Shown piece after piece: positions 61,230 to 64,000 of a stretch of 64,000 nucleotides of DNA. Origin of the DNA: Bordetella genomosp. 10 (GTDB taxonomy: Bacteria > Pseudomonadota > Gammaproteobacteria > Burkholderiales > Burkholderiaceae_B); contig NZ_NEVM01000002.1 in NCBI RefSeq assembly GCF_002261225.1, positions 992,001 through 1,056,000 of the forward strand. Reading direction: 5' to 3'. Position 1 is the first letter of the stretch, and the number at the start of each line of letters is the position of its first letter. The position numbers and the translations under genes were made by a program. The notes under the pieces were generated by a model. It was not told the origin of the DNA, made no database searches, and was given only the letters and a program-made list of their open reading frames with translations.

Positions 61230-62894
61230 ATGTCTCGCGCTCGTCCCGAGTTCGGCGCCTTCAACCAGCGTCCCCGTCCCACCAGTGTCATGCACCCGGA
61301 CCAGGGATGGCACGTCTCGCACTGGTACGAGGCGCCGCGCGAGGATCCCGCGCTGCCCGAGGTCTACGTGTACACGAACGCCATGTCGTACGCGCCGGGC
61401 GAGACGGTGGTCTTCCATGGCTCCAGCACGGCGCCGCGCTTCAGCCTGGAGATCTGGCGCGACGGCGTGACGCCGGACTGCGTCCACGCGCGCGACGAGG
61501 TGCCGGGCACGTTCGCGCCCATGCCGCCGGCCGCGTATCGCGATGGCTGCGGCTGGCCCGAGGTGCATCGCTGGACGGTGCCGGCGGACGCCGCCAGCGG
61601 TTTCTATCGCGTCGCCGCATGGTGCGAACGGGCCGACGGCTCGCGCTTCCTGCAGCATCACTTCTTCGTCGTGCGCCCCGCGGCGGGCCAGCCCCGGCGG
61701 CAGGGCCGATTCCTCTTCCTGCTGTCGACCTCCACCTGGACCGCCTACAACGATTGGGGCGGCGCCAATTCCTACGACGGCATCGACGGACCGAACGGCA
61801 AGCAGTTCTCGCCGACGCTGAGCACGCTGCGCCCCTGGACGCGCGGGCTGGTGTGGCTGCCGCCGGGCGCGCCGCGGCTGTGCGACCCGGTGCCGCGCGG
61901 CGCGGGCGAGGCGCCGCGCTATCCGACCAAGGAATGGGCCTACACCAACGGCTACGCCCAGTACTACGCCTCGTCGGGATGGGCGCAGTTCGAGCGCCAT
62001 TTCGCCGTATGGGCCGAGCGCGAGGGGTATGCCTTCGACACCATCACGCAGACCGACCTGCATTACCGTCCGGAGCTGCTCGACGCTTACGGCACGGTGG
62101 TGATCGCCGGCCATGACGAATACTGGACCCGCCAGATGCGCGAGGCCATCGACCGCTATGTGGACGGCGGCGGCCGCGTGGCGCGCTTCGCCGGCAACTT
62201 CATGTGGCAGATCCGGCTCGAGGAGGAGGGCGCGCGCCAGGTCTGCTACAAGGCGCGGGCCGACACGGAGGACCCGGTGGCCGGCGGCCCCGACAACACC
62301 TACCTCACCGGCGCCTGGGAGCAGCAGTCCGTGAACTGGCCGGGCGCGACGACGTTCGGCGTCAACGGCTGGCGCGGCACCTATTCGTCGTGGGGCGGTT
62401 TCGCGCCGCGCGCCAGCCGCGGCTTCACGGTGTACCGGCCGCGCCATTGGGCCTTCGCCGGCCTGGACATGCACTACGGCGACGTGCTGGGGGCGGAGGC
62501 GGGCATCTTCGCCTACGAGGTGGACGGCGTGGAATACACCTTCCGCCACGGCCTGCCGTATCCCACCCACGAGGACGGCGTGCCCCGGAACACCGAGATC
62601 CTGGCGCTGTCGCCGGCCGTGCACGACGAGGAAATGCACGACGGCGAGGGCTTTCGCTACTACATCAAGGACGACGGCGCGGCGCGCCGCACCAAGGCCC
62701 TGTGCGGCGACGACAGCCCGGAGGCGATCGAGCGCTACAAGTACGGCTGCGGGGTCATCGTGTCGTTTACCCGGGGCAAGGGCGAGGTCTTCACCGCCGG
62801 CAGTTGCGAGTGGATCATGGGATTGACCAGGAACTGCCCGTACACGCAGGGGATCACGCGCAACGTGCTGAACCGCTTCCTGGCGGCTGGCTAG
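61230..62894 (+). CDS. N,N-dimethylformamidase large-subunit-like amidohydrolase
   Basis: A 554-residue protein resembling the large (beta) subunit of N,N-dimethylformamidase, a mononuclear-iron enzyme that hydrolyses formamides to formate and an amine. A beta-sandwich N-terminal part (VYTNAMSYAPGETVVFHGSSTAPRFSLEIWRDG) is followed by a glutamine-amidotransferase-like part (FLLSTSTWTAYNDWGGANSYDG; VVIAGHDEYWTRQMREAIDRYVDGGGRVARFAGNFMWQIRLE; GSCEWIMGLTRN). No small-subunit gene is adjacent. It follows the second ATPase gene by 15 bp with AAAAGGA before its ATG, so it is likely part of the importer operon and acts on the imported compound. Confidence 0.82.
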   Translation: MSRARPEFGAFNQRPRPTSVMHPDQGWHVSHWYEAPREDPALPEVYVYTNAMSYAPGETVVFHGSSTAPRFSLEIWRDGVTPDCVHARDEVPGTFAPMPPAAYRDGCGWPEVHRWTVPADAASGFYRVAAWCERADGSRFLQHHFFVVRPAAGQPRRQGRFLFLLSTSTWTAYNDWGGANSYDGIDGPNGKQFSPTLSTLRPWTRGLVWLPPGAPRLCDPVPRGAGEAPRYPTKEWAYTNGYAQYYASSGWAQFERHFAVWAEREGYAFDTITQTDLHYRPELLDAYGTVVIAGHDEYWTRQMREAIDRYVDGGGRVARFAGNFMWQIRLEEEGARQVCYKARADTEDPVAGGPDNTYLTGAWEQQSVNWPGATTFGVNGWRGTYSSWGGFAPRASRGFTVYRPRHWAFAGLDMHYGDVLGAEAGIFAYEVDGVEYTFRHGLPYPTHEDGVPRNTEILALSPAVHDEEMHDGEGFRYYIKDDGAARRTKALCGDDSPEAIERYKYGCGVIVSFTRGKGEVFTAGSCEWIMGLTRNCPYTQGITRNVLNRFLAAG

Positions 62895-63051
62895 CCGGAG
62901 CCGCCACACCCGATTGTTGAGGCGTATCGATAAAAGCATTGGATTTTTTCATTTGTGCGGTCTTTCGCCCGGCGGCGATAGTTGAGGGCAAAGAAGACAT
63001 GCCGGCGCCCGCCGCCGGCGGTTCCGAACCAGCAACAAGGGGCTTCATCCG

Positions 63052-64000
63052 ATGCGTACGCTACGCTATACCGCAAGCGCGCTGCTTGCCGCGTTTTTCT
63101 GTCTGGCCGGCCTGGCGGGCGGCGGCCAGGCCTGCGCCGAGAACTATCCCTCGCGTCCGATACGCATGATCATTCCCTGGTCGGTGGGCGGGTCCACCGA
63201 CATGCTGGGCCGGCTGCTGGCCGAGGGCATGGGCAAGCGCCTGGGCGTGGCCATCGTCGTGGAGAACAAGCCGGGCGCCACGGGCACCATCGGCTATGCG
63301 CAGGTGGCGCGTTCGCCGGGCGACGGCTACACCCTGCTGCTGGGCACCAACAGCACCTTCGCCATCGCGCCGCATTTCTACCACGACCTGCCGTACGACC
63401 TGCAACGCGATTTCCGTCCCATCGGCATGATAGGGGCCAACCAGCAGGTGCTGTGCGTGCAGCCGCAGGCGCCGTACAAGACGGTGGCGGACCTGGTCAA
63501 GGCGGCCAAGGCCAAGCCCGGCGCCATCAACTATGCCTCGTCGGGCGTCGGCGGATCCAGCCATCTGGCGACCGAGCTGCTGATGTCCACCACCGGCATC
63601 AGCATGATGCACGTGCCGTACCGGGGCGGCGCGCCCGCGGTGCAGGCCTTGCTGGGCGGACAGACCGAAGTCGGTTTCGTCGACATCAGCGTGGCCGAGC
63701 CCCTGATCCACAGCGGCAAGCTGCGCGCCCTGGGGACCAGCGGCGCCAAGCGCGCGCCCTTGCTGCCCGACCTTCCCACGCTGGCCGAATCGGGCGTGTC
63801 CGGCTTCGAGTCGCTGACCACGTTCGGCCTGTTCGCCCCCGCGGGCACGTCCGACGCCATCGTGCAGAAGCTGAACACGGCGCTCAACGAAAGCCTGCGC
63901 GATCCCGCCTTGTCGAAGCAACTGGCCGCGCAGGGCTTCGAGCTCACCCCGGGTCCGGCCCAGGCCTACGTTGCGTACGCGGCCGAGGAAACCCGCAAGT
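63052..64000 (+). CDS. TTT-family periplasmic substrate-binding protein (Bug), 3' end outside window
   Basis: At least 316 residues; the frame is still open at the right edge. Signal peptide of about 29 residues (ending ACA), then YPSRPIRMIIPWSVGGSTDMLGRLLAEGM, VENKPGATGTIGYAQVA, INYASSGVGGSSHLATEL and HVPYRGGAPAVQALLGGQTEVGF, all Bug hallmarks. Only a few residues of the usual C-terminus are probably missing. It lies 157 bp after the dimethylformamidase-like gene on the same strand; whether it belongs to the GntR regulon cannot be judged. Confidence 0.93.
   Translation, partial: MRTLRYTASALLAAFFCLAGLAGGGQACAENYPSRPIRMIIPWSVGGSTDMLGRLLAEGMGKRLGVAIVVENKPGATGTIGYAQVARSPGDGYTLLLGTNSTFAIAPHFYHDLPYDLQRDFRPIGMIGANQQVLCVQPQAPYKTVADLVKAAKAKPGAINYASSGVGGSSHLATELLMSTTGISMMHVPYRGGAPAVQALLGGQTEVGFVDISVAEPLIHSGKLRALGTSGAKRAPLLPDLPTLAESGVSGFESLTTFGLFAPAGTSDAIVQKLNTALNESLRDPALSKQLAAQGFELTPGPAQAYVAYAAEETRK

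Noticed and set aside
59820..62939. 1039-codon open frame on the minus strand, opposite the ABC ATPase and formamidase-like genes
   Set aside because: Antisense shadow of well-supported plus-strand genes in very GC-rich DNA; its translation is Arg/Ala/His-rich low complexity with no domain.

Overview
The window reads as chromosomal DNA of a high-GC betaproteobacterium, most likely of the Bordetella/Achromobacter group (Alcaligenaceae). This rests on base composition, on five tripartite-tricarboxylate (TTT/Bug) periplasmic binding-protein genes in 64 kb, on the many small regulator-plus-catabolic modules, and on GC-rich intergenic repeats. No rRNA, tRNA, CRISPR array, transposase or prophage gene was seen. 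Most of the sequence is coding, on both strands, in short operons with ATGA/GTGA stop-start overlaps.

Layout. 1-7.5 kb: partial acetate kinase, exported choloylglycine-hydrolase-like enzyme, outer-membrane barrel, BASS-family transporter, then a Bug receptor, RidA, 2-hydroxyacid dehydrogenase and GntR regulator. 7.7-10.4 kb: LysR divergent from CoA-acylating methylmalonate-semialdehyde dehydrogenase. 10.5-15.4 kb: DNA repair (3-methyladenine glycosylase I, lipoprotein, Ku, LigD), the repair proteins carrying Lys/Ala-rich segments. 15.5-17.4 kb: SoxC/SoxD-like pair. 17.4-20.6 kb: Bug, enolase-superfamily enzyme and divergent LysR around a large dyad operator. 21-22.4 kb: copper proteins CopC/CopD. 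22.4-25.8 kb: LysR, acetylpolyamine-amidohydrolase-like enzyme and MFS transporter. 26.2-33.4 kb: IclR-associated acyl-CoA cluster (crotonase, CaiB/BaiF transferase, acyl-CoA ligase, two-subunit CoA-transferase) divergent from a Bug gene with an apparent frameshift. 33.6-36.9 kb: PfpI, glyoxalase, Tat-exported small subunit and GMC oxidoreductase. 37.4-41.1 kb: exported argininosuccinate-lyase-like protein and CocE/NonD hydrolase. 41.3-43.3 kb: LysR and Bug. 43.5-49.6 kb: PepSY protein, TonB-dependent receptor, DUF2946-like protein and a COG0523 GTPase, with a Zur-box-like palindrome in the divergent promoter. 49.6-51.4 kb: pyruvate-oxidase-like TPP enzyme. 51.5-62.9 kb: aminotransferase, split transketolase, GntR regulator, complete oligopeptide-type ABC importer and a dimethylformamidase-large-subunit-like protein. 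63 kb to the end: a fifth Bug gene, truncated by the window.

The strongest candidate for an undescribed system is the 51.5-62.9 kb block. Two near-identical operator-like palindromes (54694-54724 and 55592-55618) lie in front of the aminotransferase/transketolase operon and between the GntR gene and the ABC importer/amidohydrolase operon. This suggests one regulon for import and breakdown of an unidentified amide or amine compound. A second candidate is the putative zinc-starvation locus at 43.5-49.6 kb. Functions are assigned by family recognition from the translated sequence; no database search was run.
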